Assembly: GCF_028369105.1 (NCBI RefSeq)
Contig: NZ_JAQNDO010000001.1
Span: forward strand, 5,114,501 to 5,178,500
Reading direction: 5' to 3'
Length of the DNA: 64,000 bases
Source of the DNA: Polyangium mundeleinium
Lineage (GTDB): Bacteria; Myxococcota_A; Polyangia; Polyangiales; Polyangiaceae
Part shown: piece after piece, positions 54,098 through 63,451 of the stretch
Numbering within the stretch: position 1 is the first letter of the stretch
Layout: the number at the start of each line of letters is the position of its first letter
The notes under the pieces: generated by a model
Told to the model about the DNA's origin: nothing
What the model saw: the letters and a program-made list of their open reading frames with translations, nothing else
The model's database searches: none
Program-made: the position numbers and the translations under genes

Positions 54098-56167
54098 CTA
54101 CCGCGGGAACGCCGCTGCATTTCCGCCGTCGACCGTGATGACGCAGCCTGTCGTCGCCTCGGCTGTGGCGAGATACAGGAACGCCTGCGCCACGTCGGCT
54201 GCGGTGGTTTCGCGCCGGAGCAGGTTTGCCCGGAAATATTCATCCACGCCGACACCACGGGCCCGCGCGCGGGCTTCGAGCATGCCGCCGCCGAAGATGC
54301 CCGTGCGGATTCGATCGGCGTTCACTGCGTTCGCGCGGATGTTGTAGGGCGCGAGATCCACGGCGTACTGGCGCGTGAGCGCGACGAGGGCGGCTTTGGG
54401 GATGGCGTAAGGACCGAAATCCGGGCCCTGGTTGAATGCGCTCTTCGACGCGTTGAAGAGCAGGACGCCGCCGGCGCCTTGCTGGATCAGGACGTCGGCG
54501 GCGAACCGCGCCACGTTCTGGTGGCCGAGCAGGTTGACCTCCAGCGAGGCGCGCAGCGCGCTGTCGCCTTGTTCCCCGTGGATCGACCCTTCGAACGCCG
54601 TGCCCGCGTTCGAAACGACCACGTCGAGCCCGCCGAAGCGCAGCGTTGCCTTGCGGATCGCCACGCGCACGTCGTCCTTCGAGGTCACGTCGCAGGGCAG
54701 CAGGAACACCCGATCGTCGTGGGCGTCGACGAGCGGCTTCGCGGCGCGCTCGAGGGCTGCCTCGTCTCGGTCCGTGAGCGTCACGTGTGCGCCCGCAGCG
54801 AGCAGCGCGCGTGCTGTGGCGAAGCCGATTCCGGAGGCCGCGCCCGTCACGAACGCGACGTGCCGATCGAGCGGTTTGCCCGGGCCCGCGCTCTTCTTCA
54901 GCTTCGCCTGCTCCAGGCTCCAGTACTCCACGTCGAAGATGTCGAGCTCGCTCGCGGGCTCGTAGCCGGCGTTCGCCGTCGCTTGCTCGATCACGCCTGT
55001 CGTGTGCTCGTAGATGTCGGCCGCGATCTCGGCGTCCTTGCGCGTCTTGCCCACGGTGAACGCGCCGAGGCCCTCGATGAGCAGGACACGCGGCCACGGA
55101 TCGAGCTCGCGCCTGTCGCCGGGGCGCACGGCTGCGCAGCGGCGGAAGTAGTCCTTGTACGCCTCGGCGTATGCCGTGATCGCGTCGTCGAGCGTGGCCG
55201 TCGTCTTGTGCCGATCCTCGGGCGAGAGCGGCGGCAAGAGCAGCGGCTTCGGCTTCGTGCGAAGCACGTGGTCGGGCGTGGCCGGGCCCTTCTGCGTGAT
55301 CTCTTCGAGATCGTCGCGATCGCAGAACGAGACCATCTGCGGGCTCATGCGGAACGAGCAGATCCAGCGCTGGCCAGAGGCGCGGGCGAGGGCGCCGCGG
55401 ATCATCGGCGCGAGGAGCGCGCAGGCGTCGGGCGAGGGGCTCGAGATCGTGCGTCGCGAGATCGGCTTGGCCTCTTCGAGCCAGCGCTCGGCGCGCGTCA
55501 CGTTCGCGATCATGCGCTCGTAGCTCTCCATCGCGTTCTCGCCCCACGTGAAGATCCCGTGCTTGTCGAGGACCATCACGTTCGGCTCGCGGCCCGCGCG
55601 GGTGAGCGCGCGGAAGAGATCTGCGACCTTCTTCGCCAGCGCGAAGCCGGGCATCACGTAGGGGATGAAGAGCACGCGGTCGCCGAAGACCTCACGCACG
55701 AGTTGCTTCGAGCCCGGCTGATCGACGATGGCGAGCACGGCGTCGGCGTGCGTGTGGTCGATGTACTTGAACGGCAGGTACGCGTGGAGCAGCGCCTCGA
55801 CCGAGGGCGTCGGCGCGCTCGGCTCGAGCATGTGCGAGCGGAGGAGCGAGACCATCTGCTCGTCGGTCATGCTCGGCAGCTCGCAGAGACGGCGGAGCTG
55901 CGCGAGGCGGCAGGCGGGGAAGCCCTCGGGCTCGATCGCGCCGAGATCCCAGCCGCTGCCTTTCACGTAGAGCACGTCGGTCGTGTCGCCGACGAGCTCG
56001 GTCACCCGCGTCTTGACGGACGTGTTGCCGCCGCCGTGCAGGACGAGGTCGGGCTCCTGGCCGAGCAGGCGCGATGTGTAGACGCGCAAGGCGAGATCCT
56101 CGCCCCAGCGAGGGCCGTACGTCTCGACGAACTGGGCAGCGTCTGCGGCGCGATACCGTGATTCCAC
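54098..56167 (-). CDS. Bifunctional class II aldolase / short-chain dehydrogenase (RhaD-type fusion)
   Basis: A 689-residue fusion, GTG start. Residues about 1-400 are a class II aldolase with zinc-binding His pair in DHTHADAV and LHGGGNTSVKTR. Residues about 435-689 are an SDR with TGAASGIGFATA, NAG, and the YAIPKAAL Tyr-Lys pair. Such fusions act as rhamnulose-1-phosphate aldolase plus lactaldehyde dehydrogenase in rhamnose breakdown in some bacteria. No other rhamnose gene is nearby, so the physiological sugar is uncertain. Confidence 0.88.
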   Translation of the reverse strand: MESRYRAADAAQFVETYGPRWGEDLALRVYTSRLLGQEPDLVLHGGGNTSVKTRVTELVGDTTDVLYVKGSGWDLGAIEPEGFPACRLAQLRRLCELPSMTDEQMVSLLRSHMLEPSAPTPSVEALLHAYLPFKYIDHTHADAVLAIVDQPGSKQLVREVFGDRVLFIPYVMPGFALAKKVADLFRALTRAGREPNVMVLDKHGIFTWGENAMESYERMIANVTRAERWLEEAKPISRRTISSPSPDACALLAPMIRGALARASGQRWICSFRMSPQMVSFCDRDDLEEITQKGPATPDHVLRTKPKPLLLPPLSPEDRHKTTATLDDAITAYAEAYKDYFRRCAAVRPGDRRELDPWPRVLLIEGLGAFTVGKTRKDAEIAADIYEHTTGVIEQATANAGYEPASELDIFDVEYWSLEQAKLKKSAGPGKPLDRHVAFVTGAASGIGFATARALLAAGAHVTLTDRDEAALERAAKPLVDAHDDRVFLLPCDVTSKDDVRVAIRKATLRFGGLDVVVSNAGTAFEGSIHGEQGDSALRASLEVNLLGHQNVARFAADVLIQQGAGGVLLFNASKSAFNQGPDFGPYAIPKAALVALTRQYAVDLAPYNIRANAVNADRIRTGIFGGGMLEARARARGVGVDEYFRANLLRRETTAADVAQAFLYLATAEATTGCVITVDGGNAAAFPR

Positions 56168-56245
56168 GGCGCGTTCATACCACGGGAGAGAGGCGGGACG
56201 AACGAGGTCGGGGCCCGAAGAGCCGGGCCCGATCGAACGGACAAA

Positions 56246-56277
56246 CCGCGGCGCGCCTCGGGAATGGCGCGCCGCGG
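56246..56277 (-). terminator. 12-bp perfect hairpin after ahcY
   Basis: CCGCGGCGCGCC pairs perfectly with GGCGCGCCGCGG around an 8-nt loop, 10 bp past the ahcY stop. The following minus-strand bases TTTGTCC form only a weak U-tract. A GC-type terminator is the likely role. Confidence 0.7.
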
Positions 56278-56286
56278 CGGGCTCCG

Positions 56287-57597
56287 TCAGTACCGGTAGT
56301 TCTCGGGCTTGAAGGGGCCCTCGACGGGCACGCCGATGTAGTCGGCTTGGTCCTTCGTGAGCTGCGTCAGCTCGACGCCGAGCTTGGCGAGGTGCAGCGC
56401 GGCCACCTTCTCGTCGAGCTTCTTCGGCAGGAGGTGCACGCCGAGCGGATACTTCTCGGTCCAGAGCGCGATCTGGGCGAGGACCTGGTTCGAGAACGAG
56501 GTCGACATCACGAACGACGGGTGGCCCGTGGCGCAGCCGAGGTTCACGAGCCGGCCGCGGGCGAGCACGATGAGGCGCTTGCCGTCGGGGAAGACGAAGT
56601 GGTCGACCTGCGGCTTGATGTTCTCCTCTTTGATCTCGGGGTTCGTCTCCAGCCAGGCGATCTGGATCTCGGAGTCGAAGTGGCCGATGTTGCAGAGGAT
56701 CGCCTCGTCCTTCATCCGCAGCATGTGCTCGCCGCGGACGACGTCCTTGCAGCCCGTTGCCGTCACGAAGATGTCACCGACGTGCGCGACCGCGTCGAGC
56801 GTGCGCACCTCGTAGCCCTCCATCGCGGCCTGGAGCGCGCAGATCGGGTCGATCTCCGTCACGATCACGCGCGCGCCGAGCCCGCGCAGCGACTGTGCGC
56901 AGCCCTTGCCCACGTCGCCGTAGCCGCAGACGACTGCGACCTTGCCCGCGAACATCACGTCCGTCGCGCGCTTGATCCCGTCGCCGAGCGACTCGCGGCA
57001 GCCGTAGAGGTTGTCGAACTTCGACTTCGTGACGGAGTTGTTCACGTTGAACGAAGGCACGCGGAGCAGGCCCTTGCGGTGCATGTCGTAGAGCCGGTTC
57101 ACGCCCGTCGTGGTCTCCTCGCTGATGCCGCGGACCGGATCCGCGCCCTCGAAGAGCTGCGGATACTTCTCGTGGACCATCGTCGTGAGGTCGCCGCCGT
57201 CGTCGAGGATCATGTTCGGGCCTTTGCCGCCCTCGAACGCGAAGAGCTGCTGCTCGATGCACCAGTCGTACTCTTCGAGCGTCTCGCCCTTCCAGGCGTA
57301 GACGGGCACGCCCGTCGCCGCGATCGCCGCGGCCGCGTGATCCTGCGTCGAGTAGATGTTGCAGCTCGTCCAGGTCACCTCGGCGCCGAGCTCGCGCAAG
57401 GTCTCGATCAGGACCGCGGTCTGGATGGTCATGTGCAGGCAGCCTGCGATGCGGGCGCCGGCGAGGGGCTTCTGCTTGCCGTACTCGGCGCGCAGCGCCA
57501 TGAGGCCGGGCATCTCCTTTTCGGCGATGCGGATCTCCTTGCGGCCCCAGTCGGCGAGGCTGAGATCGGCGACCTTGAAGCGGGGTTTTTCGCTCAT
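56287..57597 (-). CDS. ahcY: Adenosylhomocysteinase
   Basis: A 436-residue enzyme that splits S-adenosylhomocysteine to adenosine and homocysteine with bound NAD. Motifs: [32 protein letters not shown], the NAD fold [15 protein letters not shown], and the C-terminal PENYRY. Full length. Its ATG overlaps the stop of the ArsR-methyltransferase gene by ATGA, so the two are cotranslated: an SAH-linked operon with its own regulator upstream. Confidence 0.97.
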   Translation of the reverse strand: MSEKPRFKVADLSLADWGRKEIRIAEKEMPGLMALRAEYGKQKPLAGARIAGCLHMTIQTAVLIETLRELGAEVTWTSCNIYSTQDHAAAAIAATGVPVYAWKGETLEEYDWCIEQQLFAFEGGKGPNMILDDGGDLTTMVHEKYPQLFEGADPVRGISEETTTGVNRLYDMHRKGLLRVPSFNVNNSVTKSKFDNLYGCRESLGDGIKRATDVMFAGKVAVVCGYGDVGKGCAQSLRGLGARVIVTEIDPICALQAAMEGYEVRTLDAVAHVGDIFVTATGCKDVVRGEHMLRMKDEAILCNIGHFDSEIQIAWLETNPEIKEENIKPQVDHFVFPDGKRLIVLARGRLVNLGCATGHPSFVMSTSFSNQVLAQIALWTEKYPLGVHLLPKKLDEKVAALHLAKLGVELTQLTKDQADYIGVPVEGPFKPENYRY

Positions 57598-58646
57598 CGT
57601 GTCCTCTTGCTGTTCTCGGCGGTCCCTTGCGTTCCCTCGCTGTGCCGACCGACCAGTAGCTGCCAGACGAGGTGCCTGTCCGGGCCGTCCCCCTGCCAGG
57701 CGCGGGGGAGACGGCGAATCGTCACGTCCACGAGACCCGCATCGACGGCCATCCGCCGCAGCGTCTCGGGATCGAAGCCTTGCCAGAGATCGGCCTCCTG
57801 CTCGCAGAGGGCCTGATCATCGTGCGCCTCGTAGTCGAGGACGCAGACCGCGCCGCCGCTCGGCCGCGCGAGGTGCATGAGCGCGGCCATCGCGCGTGCG
57901 GGCTTGGGCGCGTGATGCAACACGCGCGCGGCGAAGACCACGTCCGCGCCGCCGGCCTCACCGGCCCGCGACACGACCCGCTCGCGCAGATCCGGCGCGT
58001 CGTACTCGCCCTGCACGAGCTCCACGTTCGCGAGCTCGCGCCGCCGGATGCGCTCCTCCGCGAGCGCGAGCTGCGCTTCGGCGCGATCCACCGCGATGAC
58101 GTGCGCGAAGAGCGGCGAGAGCACTTCGAGCAGCGCGCCGTCGCCCGTGCCCACGTCGACCGCGAGCGCGCGATGCGGCAGGAGCGGCGCGAGCGCGGTG
58201 AGATACGCGCCCAGCTCGAGCGGCGGCCCCGGCCTTAACGGCCTACCTGCGCGCGCGAAAAACTCCCGGGTCGCTGCGTCGCGCCCGGCGATCACCTCGC
58301 CGATCCGCACCATCGTCCCGTCGGCCTCGCAGGCCGCGGTTCCGGCCCGCACGGCGTCGGCCACGACCGGATCCGTCGCGGCCCCGGGCGAGAGCCGGAG
58401 CAAGGTCCACGTGCCTTGCTTGCGCGCGAGGAGCAGCCCTGCGTCCCGGAGTGCCGCTGCGTGGCGCGAGATCTTCGGCTGGCCTTCCCGGAGCAGCTCC
58501 GACAGCTCCCCGACGCCGAGCTCCTCGGCTGCCGCCAGCGCGAGCAGCCGCGGGCGCACCGGATCCGCGAGGAGCCGGTAGAGCTCCCACCGGCTCGCAG
58601 CGTCCGCAGGCAGACGCCCGCTCGGGCCCGTCGGGTCGTGCATCAC
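57594..58646 (-). CDS. ArsR-type regulator fused to a SAM-dependent methyltransferase
   Basis: A 350-residue protein from GTG 58646 (ATG 58643 adjacent). Residues about 20-90 are an ArsR winged helix ([45 protein letters not shown]) without the metal-binding Cys box. Residues about 155-330 are a class I methyltransferase with [15 protein letters not shown] as motif I. The ArsR-MTase fusion upstream of ahcY fits a sensor of SAM or SAH that controls its own operon: the methyltransferase fold would bind the ligand. Whether it also methylates something is open. Confidence 0.88.
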   Translation of the reverse strand: MMHDPTGPSGRLPADAASRWELYRLLADPVRPRLLALAAAEELGVGELSELLREGQPKISRHAAALRDAGLLLARKQGTWTLLRLSPGAATDPVVADAVRAGTAACEADGTMVRIGEVIAGRDAATREFFARAGRPLRPGPPLELGAYLTALAPLLPHRALAVDVGTGDGALLEVLSPLFAHVIAVDRAEAQLALAEERIRRRELANVELVQGEYDAPDLRERVVSRAGEAGGADVVFAARVLHHAPKPARAMAALMHLARPSGGAVCVLDYEAHDDQALCEQEADLWQGFDPETLRRMAVDAGLVDVTIRRLPRAWQGDGPDRHLVWQLLVGRHSEGTQGTAENSKRTR

Positions 58647-58653
58647 GTTTCTT

Positions 58654-58682
58654 GCTATATGCGTTCATGCGCATGCATGCAA
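58654..58682 (-). promoter_or_regulatory. Promoter with embedded palindrome, ArsR-methyltransferase-ahcY operon
   Basis: On the minus strand TTGCAT (58677-58682), 17-bp spacer, TATAGC (58654-58659). The spacer contains the perfect palindrome CATGCGCATG (58666-58675) within a longer imperfect inverted repeat from TTGC to GCAA. The predicted start of RNA is one or two bases before the GTG/ATG, so the mRNA may be leaderless. The palindrome is a good operator candidate for the ArsR domain. Confidence 0.6.
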
Positions 58683-58767
58683 GAAGGTTATGTCCCGACC
58701 TCTACTTTGATAATCACTTCAATAACAAGGCCCGTATCCGCCCCTGTCGTGCCTCCGTTGGGGTGCG

Positions 58768-60051
58768 TTATCCCCCAAATCCCTTGACGGCCCGCTCCAT
58801 CCGCCCCTCTTCCGCGCGGCTGAGCAGGCCCACCGCGACCGTGCTCATCCGCTCGGGACGGAACACGCGCTGCGCGGCATCCCGCACGTCGGCGATCGTG
58901 ACGCTGGCGAGCTCCTCGTGCCGGGCCATCGGCGTCCGCGCGATGCTCGCGAAGGCGGCGAGGCCGTAGAAGCTCGCCACGGCCTCGGCGTCGTCGAGCA
59001 TCGCCTCGACGGACCAGAGGTGACGGTTCTTCGCCTTGTCGAGCTCCTCGGGCGTGGGCCCGTGCGACGCGAGCTCGTGGACGAGCGCGTAGATCTCCTT
59101 CAGCACCACGGTCGCGCGCTCGTGCGCCGCGCCCGCGGCGATGTCGACGACGCCGTCGTCCTCGTACGCCTCGAACATGCCCGAGACGTCGTAACAGAGG
59201 CCGAGCCGGTCGCAGATGCGCTCGTAGAGGCGCGTCGACATGCCGTCGTCGAGCACGCGCAGGAGCATCTCCACGCTCGGCTCGAGCTTGTCTTTTTCGC
59301 TCACCGCGCGGAACGCGACGCGAAGTTCCGTCTGGCTCGACTGGTTCTCGATGAACGAGAAGCGCGGCTTCTTCTGGCCGTTCGGCGGCGGGACCGCGCC
59401 GATGCGGCTGCCCTTGGGCATCGTGGCGAAGGCGCGTTCGGCCGCCTTGATCACGCGGTCCGGATCGAGGTTGCCCGAGAGGCAGAGGACCGCGTTCGAC
59501 GTCGTGTAGTGCCGCGCGTGGTGGGTGCGCAGCATCGATGCGTCGAAGAGCGCGAGCGTGTCGAGCCCGCCCGTGATCGTGTAGCCGAGCGGGTGATCCT
59601 GGTACATCAAGGCGCGCGCGAGGTTGTCGGCGTCGATGATCCGACCGTCGTCGTCGAGATCCTCGAGGATCTCCTCGCGCACGATCCCGCGCTCGATCTC
59701 GAGATCGGAAAAACGCGGATCCGTCGTCACCTCACCGAGCAGAGAGATCACCTGCTCGAAGTTCCGCGGCGGCACGGAGATGCTCATCACGCCGTGATCC
59801 ACGTACGTCGCGGCGTAGAGCGTGCCGCCGAGCCGCTCGAACGCGAGGGCCTGCGCGTGGGCCGAGGGGAGATCCTTCGTCCCCCGGAAGACCATGTGCT
59901 CCAGGAAGTGCGAGAGCCCGTTCGTCTTGGAGGTTTCGAAGCGGGAGCCCGTGCGCAGGAAGAGCGCCGCAACCGCGCGGTGCACGCTCGGCTGCGGGAC
60001 GATGACGAGAGGAAGTCCGTTCGGGAGGACGAGGTCGTGGTGGAGCAGCAT
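58768..60051 (-). CDS. M16-family zinc peptidase (pitrilysin/processing-peptidase type)
   Basis: A 427-residue peptidase with the inverted zinc motif HFLEHM (HxxEH, in GLSHFLEHMVFRGT) and the downstream Glu in IVREEILEDL. C-terminal half is the inactive-domain partner of the M16 clam-shell. No signal peptide, so probably cytosolic or exported by other means. Cotranscribed with the PpiD-like gene 35 bp upstream, which suggests a role in envelope protein turnover. Confidence 0.92.
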   Translation of the reverse strand: MLLHHDLVLPNGLPLVIVPQPSVHRAVAALFLRTGSRFETSKTNGLSHFLEHMVFRGTKDLPSAHAQALAFERLGGTLYAATYVDHGVMSISVPPRNFEQVISLLGEVTTDPRFSDLEIERGIVREEILEDLDDDGRIIDADNLARALMYQDHPLGYTITGGLDTLALFDASMLRTHHARHYTTSNAVLCLSGNLDPDRVIKAAERAFATMPKGSRIGAVPPPNGQKKPRFSFIENQSSQTELRVAFRAVSEKDKLEPSVEMLLRVLDDGMSTRLYERICDRLGLCYDVSGMFEAYEDDGVVDIAAGAAHERATVVLKEIYALVHELASHGPTPEELDKAKNRHLWSVEAMLDDAEAVASFYGLAAFASIARTPMARHEELASVTIADVRDAAQRVFRPERMSTVAVGLLSRAEEGRMERAVKGFGG

Positions 60052-60086
60052 CCGCCCTCACGAATGATGCATTCGGAGCCGTTCCG

Positions 60087-61868
60087 CTACTCTCCCAGGT
60101 CCTCGCCGCCTTCCTTGGGCGGCTTTGCTTCCGTCGTGAACTCCGCGCCCCCGAACTTGATCTCCGTTCCGAGCGTGTTGCGCAGGCGCGAGATGTAGGC
60201 GACGAGCGCGTCCTCCTGCTTCTCGTCGCGGAACTGGGCCATGAACGTCGGGCGGTCCTTCTCCCACTCCTCCTTCGAGGCGGGCTTTTTCTCCTTCAGG
60301 ACCATCACGGCGTAGCCGTTGAACAGCTGGATGATCTCGTCCGCGGCGTCGCCCGGCTTCTCCAGCTTGAAGGCCTGCGTCGCGGCGTTCGAGCCCGGCA
60401 TCATGCCGGGGATCGGGCTACCCGAGGTGTTGAAGGGGAGGCTCGACTCCACGACGGGGCGCTGCGGGTGCTTGCGCACGGGCGACTCGGCCGCGGCCTC
60501 GTCCTTCTTCGCCTCGTCCTTCTTCTCGTCTTTCTTGTCGCCCTTCTTCGCCTTGTCGTCCTTCTTCTCGTCCTTTTTGGCGAGCTTCGCCTCGAGCTCG
60601 GAGAGGTAGGTCTCGACGGCCTGGTCGAGCGTCTTGCCGCCCTTCACCGCGGCGAGGATCGTCTTCGCGGCCTCGGCCGTCAGGCGCTCGGTCTCGAACT
60701 TGAGGTAGAGGTCCTCGTCGACCTCGGCGCGGCCCACGGCCTCGGCTTCGAGATCCTTCGCGACCTTGTCGACGAGCACGAGGTGATACCCGAACTCGCT
60801 CTCGACGATGTCCGTCACCTTGCCGGGCTCGGCCTTGAGCATCGCGTCTTCGAAGGGCTTCACCATCCTGCCCTTCGTCACGCAGCCGAGAAGGCCGCCG
60901 CGCTCGGCGCTGCCGTCCTCGCTCATCGCGCGCGCCACATCGGCAAAACTCTCGCCCTTGTCGAGCCGCGCCTTCGCCTGCTCGATCTTCTCCTTGGCCT
61001 TCGCCTTGGCGTCCGCGGGATCGGCGTTGTCCTGATCGATCTTCGCGAGGATGTGGCGGGTCACGCGACACTCGGGCAGGTACGAGGACTTGCGCGAGTT
61101 CCACGCGCGCTCCTCCTCCTCCTTGTTCAGCGCGACCCACGCGTCGATCGCCTTCTGCGACTTGTCGGCCACGAGATCCGCGAAGAAACGTTTGTCGAGG
61201 CGGACATAGGAGACGGAGGCCGTCGACTTGTCCTGGTTGTACCGCGCGAACGCCTCGGCGTCGCCCACGACCGCGCGCGAGCGCACGAGCTCACGCATGC
61301 GCGCCGCGATGATCTCTTCCTTCTGGTACTCGCGGAACTCCTGCGGGCTCATCTTGGCGACCATGCGGACCTCGCGCTCATATGCTTTGAGGTCGAACTT
61401 TCCGGTCTGCCGATTCTTGACGTTCAGGTAGCGGACCATCGGGCCGCCGAGACCCATGTACGCGGCGCCGCGCGGATCGACGACGCGGCCGTCGGGCATC
61501 ATGACGGGCGAGAGCGGCATCGAGACGTGCATCCGGCCCGAGGTGAGCTCAGCGTTGAGCTCGTCCTCCGAGATCGTGATCCCGAGCCGCTTCGCGTCCT
61601 CGTTGAGGAGCTGCCGCTCGACCAGGCCTTCGGCCGTGATCTTGCGGAGGTTGCGCTGCCGCATCCACTCCTGATCGGCGCCGCGCGGGGCGAGCATGCG
61701 ATACGAGGCCCAGAAATGGCCCGAGGAGATGCAGCTCCCGCGGATCTCCACGGCGCACCTCGCAGACTCGACCATCTGCTGCCCTGCGTTCGGCCGGAAC
61801 TGGACGATGAAGACGAGGGCGATGGCGATGACGGCGAAGCCGCCCAGGATGCTTGTCAACTTGTTCAC
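60087..61868 (-). CDS. SurA/PpiD-like peptidyl-prolyl isomerase, membrane anchored
   Basis: A 593-residue protein with an N-terminal signal anchor (ILGGFAVIAIALVFIVQF), a SurA_N-type chaperone region (ERQLLNEDAKRLGITISEDEL) and a parvulin rotamase domain (ITKGRMVKPFEDAMLKAEPG-like segment with SEFGYHLVLVDKV). A Lys/Asp/Glu repeat (KKDEKKDDKAKKGDKKDEKK) of about 40 residues interrupts the C-terminal half. Periplasmic foldase of outer-membrane or secreted proteins. GTG start. First of a two-gene unit with the M16 peptidase. Confidence 0.88.
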   Translation of the reverse strand: MNKLTSILGGFAVIAIALVFIVQFRPNAGQQMVESARCAVEIRGSCISSGHFWASYRMLAPRGADQEWMRQRNLRKITAEGLVERQLLNEDAKRLGITISEDELNAELTSGRMHVSMPLSPVMMPDGRVVDPRGAAYMGLGGPMVRYLNVKNRQTGKFDLKAYEREVRMVAKMSPQEFREYQKEEIIAARMRELVRSRAVVGDAEAFARYNQDKSTASVSYVRLDKRFFADLVADKSQKAIDAWVALNKEEEERAWNSRKSSYLPECRVTRHILAKIDQDNADPADAKAKAKEKIEQAKARLDKGESFADVARAMSEDGSAERGGLLGCVTKGRMVKPFEDAMLKAEPGKVTDIVESEFGYHLVLVDKVAKDLEAEAVGRAEVDEDLYLKFETERLTAEAAKTILAAVKGGKTLDQAVETYLSELEAKLAKKDEKKDDKAKKGDKKDEKKDEAKKDEAAAESPVRKHPQRPVVESSLPFNTSGSPIPGMMPGSNAATQAFKLEKPGDAADEIIQLFNGYAVMVLKEKKPASKEEWEKDRPTFMAQFRDEKQEDALVAYISRLRNTLGTEIKFGGAEFTTEAKPPKEGGEDLGE

Positions 61869-62036
61869 GTGCTCGAGCTCCGCATCCGGCGTGGCGAGGG
61901 TCAGATGCCTCGCAGGGGATCAACCGAGGCCCCGGCATAGCACGACTTCAAGAGGGAGGCGCTGGGGGAGAAGGCTTCCGTGGGCCTCGTCGAACGGCTC
62001 GACCGCCCGGCGCGTGATGAGTAAGCTCCGGGTCCC

Positions 62037-62543
62037 ATGGCCACACCGAAAAACATGCTGCCGGATTGCGGGCTCTACCTGACGTCGCAGCCGCTTCCGG
62101 GCAACGAGCAGAAGGTCCCTGCCAACACGATCGTGTATTTCCACAATCACTCGGACAGCGGCCTTCCTCAGGTCATCGCGCCCGACCACAACATCCACAA
62201 CCGCTGGCATTTCCACGGCCCGGGCATCGAGTTCCGCGGGCTGAACTGGGCGGGCACGTTGAAGAAGCTCACGCCCGAAGGGTTTTACACGCTGCGTCGG
62301 GAGCTCACGTTCGAAGGCGGATCCTGGCCGAAGGGCGCGATCGTCCAGCTCGGCTACACCCGCGAGGGCGACCCGATCCTGTTCATCGGCCGCGTGCGAT
62401 CGCGCCTCGACGAGAACGACCTCTTCTTCTCGGACAAAGGCCTCAAGCTGAAGCGTGATCAGCTCAACGTCCTCGAGCCCGCCCCCGTGTTCCAGGAGCC
62501 CGACGACGGTTCGAGCGGCCACGCCCCGAACGCCACGCATTGA
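62037..62543 (+). CDS. Hypothetical protein
   Basis: A 168-residue soluble protein from ATG 62037. Beta-rich with several His (FHNHSDSGLPQ, HNIHNRWHFHGPG) and a GLNWAGTLKKLTPEGFYTLRREL segment. I recognise no family. The His clusters could bind metal. Its GC3 and hydrophobic pattern are those of a real gene, and it reads away from the divergent ppiD-like gene. Confidence 0.6.
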   Translation: MATPKNMLPDCGLYLTSQPLPGNEQKVPANTIVYFHNHSDSGLPQVIAPDHNIHNRWHFHGPGIEFRGLNWAGTLKKLTPEGFYTLRRELTFEGGSWPKGAIVQLGYTREGDPILFIGRVRSRLDENDLFFSDKGLKLKRDQLNVLEPAPVFQEPDDGSSGHAPNATH

Positions 62544-62618
62544 GCCCCGGGCGGACCTGACCGGAAAAGCCGTACGTCGGCTGACAACACGAGGCTCGCT
62601 GCTACGCTCCCGAGCCTC

Positions 62619-62999
62619 GTGAAACGCCGCTCTTTGACGCCGACCACGTGCGCTCCTCCCACCCTGGCCAAGCTCGGGCGTCGCGCCTCGACGCGCCGTC
62701 CATTCACCGAACGGGTCGTGTTTCGTCGCGGAGAGCGGGAGGTGCACGGCTTCGCGCTCAACATCAGCCTGGGTGGGTTGCGCGCGATCCTCGACGAGCC
62801 CGTGGGGCTCGGCGACTGCTTCGACGTGAGTCTCGGCGACGAGGGCTCGCGATCGGGACGGGTCGTCTGGATCCAGGTGGAGCTCGGCGGCGCGATCGTG
62901 GGCGTCGCGTTTCTCGACGCGGCGACCGTGGCGCGCGAGGCCGAGCCACCTCTTGACGTTTCTTCACGAAGTTGCGAGCCTTGGGCCCGGTCCAAATAA
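62619..62999 (+). CDS. PilZ-domain protein
   Basis: A 126-residue protein, GTG start, with the PilZ signature: RRASTRRPF (the R-x3-R-type motif) and NISLGGLRAIL (the D/NxSxxG motif), then VVWIQVELGGAIVGVAFLD. PilZ domains bind cyclic-di-GMP. Stand-alone, so probably an adaptor for motility or secretion. It lies 27 bp before the next gene and could be coexpressed with it. Confidence 0.82.
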   Translation: MKRRSLTPTTCAPPTLAKLGRRASTRRPFTERVVFRRGEREVHGFALNISLGGLRAILDEPVGLGDCFDVSLGDEGSRSGRVVWIQVELGGAIVGVAFLDAATVAREAEPPLDVSSRSCEPWARSK

Positions 63000-63025
63000 T
63001 CTGGGGGGCCCGGAACGATCGGACG

Positions 63026-63451
63026 ATGCCGACGCCGGCCGAAGTCAAAAAAGCTTTGATCGCCGCAGGGTTCGAGGTGTACCGCACGCGCGGTGACGTC
63101 GTGCACGTCGCCGAACGCGCGCGGGAAAACCTCATCATGGACTCGGGCGTGCGCGTGCACGCCGGCGAGGTCGCGGTGGCCCTCGTGCTCCGCGCGCAGC
63201 GCACCGATTTCCCGCACGACCCTGACGACGACATGTTCGAGCGCGCGCGCGCGCTTGGCGTCGCCGCGCGGGAACGCGGGTATCACGAGGTCGGGACGCA
63301 GGTCACGCGCCTGCCGGATCCGAGTGACGAAGAGCGCACGCTCGATAGCTGGTTCGAGGTTTCCTTCGAGAAGCGCGTGGCGGGGCTCGACGAGGCGATG
63401 ATCGAGGTCGGCTTCGCGCTCTCGCTCGAGAAGGCGGCGTCGCGGTCGTAG
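63026..63451 (+). CDS. Hypothetical protein
   Basis: A 141-residue protein from ATG 63026 (an earlier GTG/ATG at 62972 would overlap the PilZ gene). N-terminus PTPAEVKKALIAAGFEVYRTRGDVVHV, then acidic and Arg-rich segments. No family recognised. Its TAG shares one base with the GTG of the helicase gene (TAGTG), implying translational coupling. Confidence 0.65.
   Translation: MPTPAEVKKALIAAGFEVYRTRGDVVHVAERARENLIMDSGVRVHAGEVAVALVLRAQRTDFPHDPDDDMFERARALGVAARERGYHEVGTQVTRLPDPSDEERTLDSWFEVSFEKRVAGLDEAMIEVGFALSLEKAASRS

Noticed and set aside
54098-56167. Rhamnose utilisation operon
   Set aside because: Only the aldolase/SDR fusion is present; no isomerase, kinase, mutarotase or regulator of rhamnose is adjacent.
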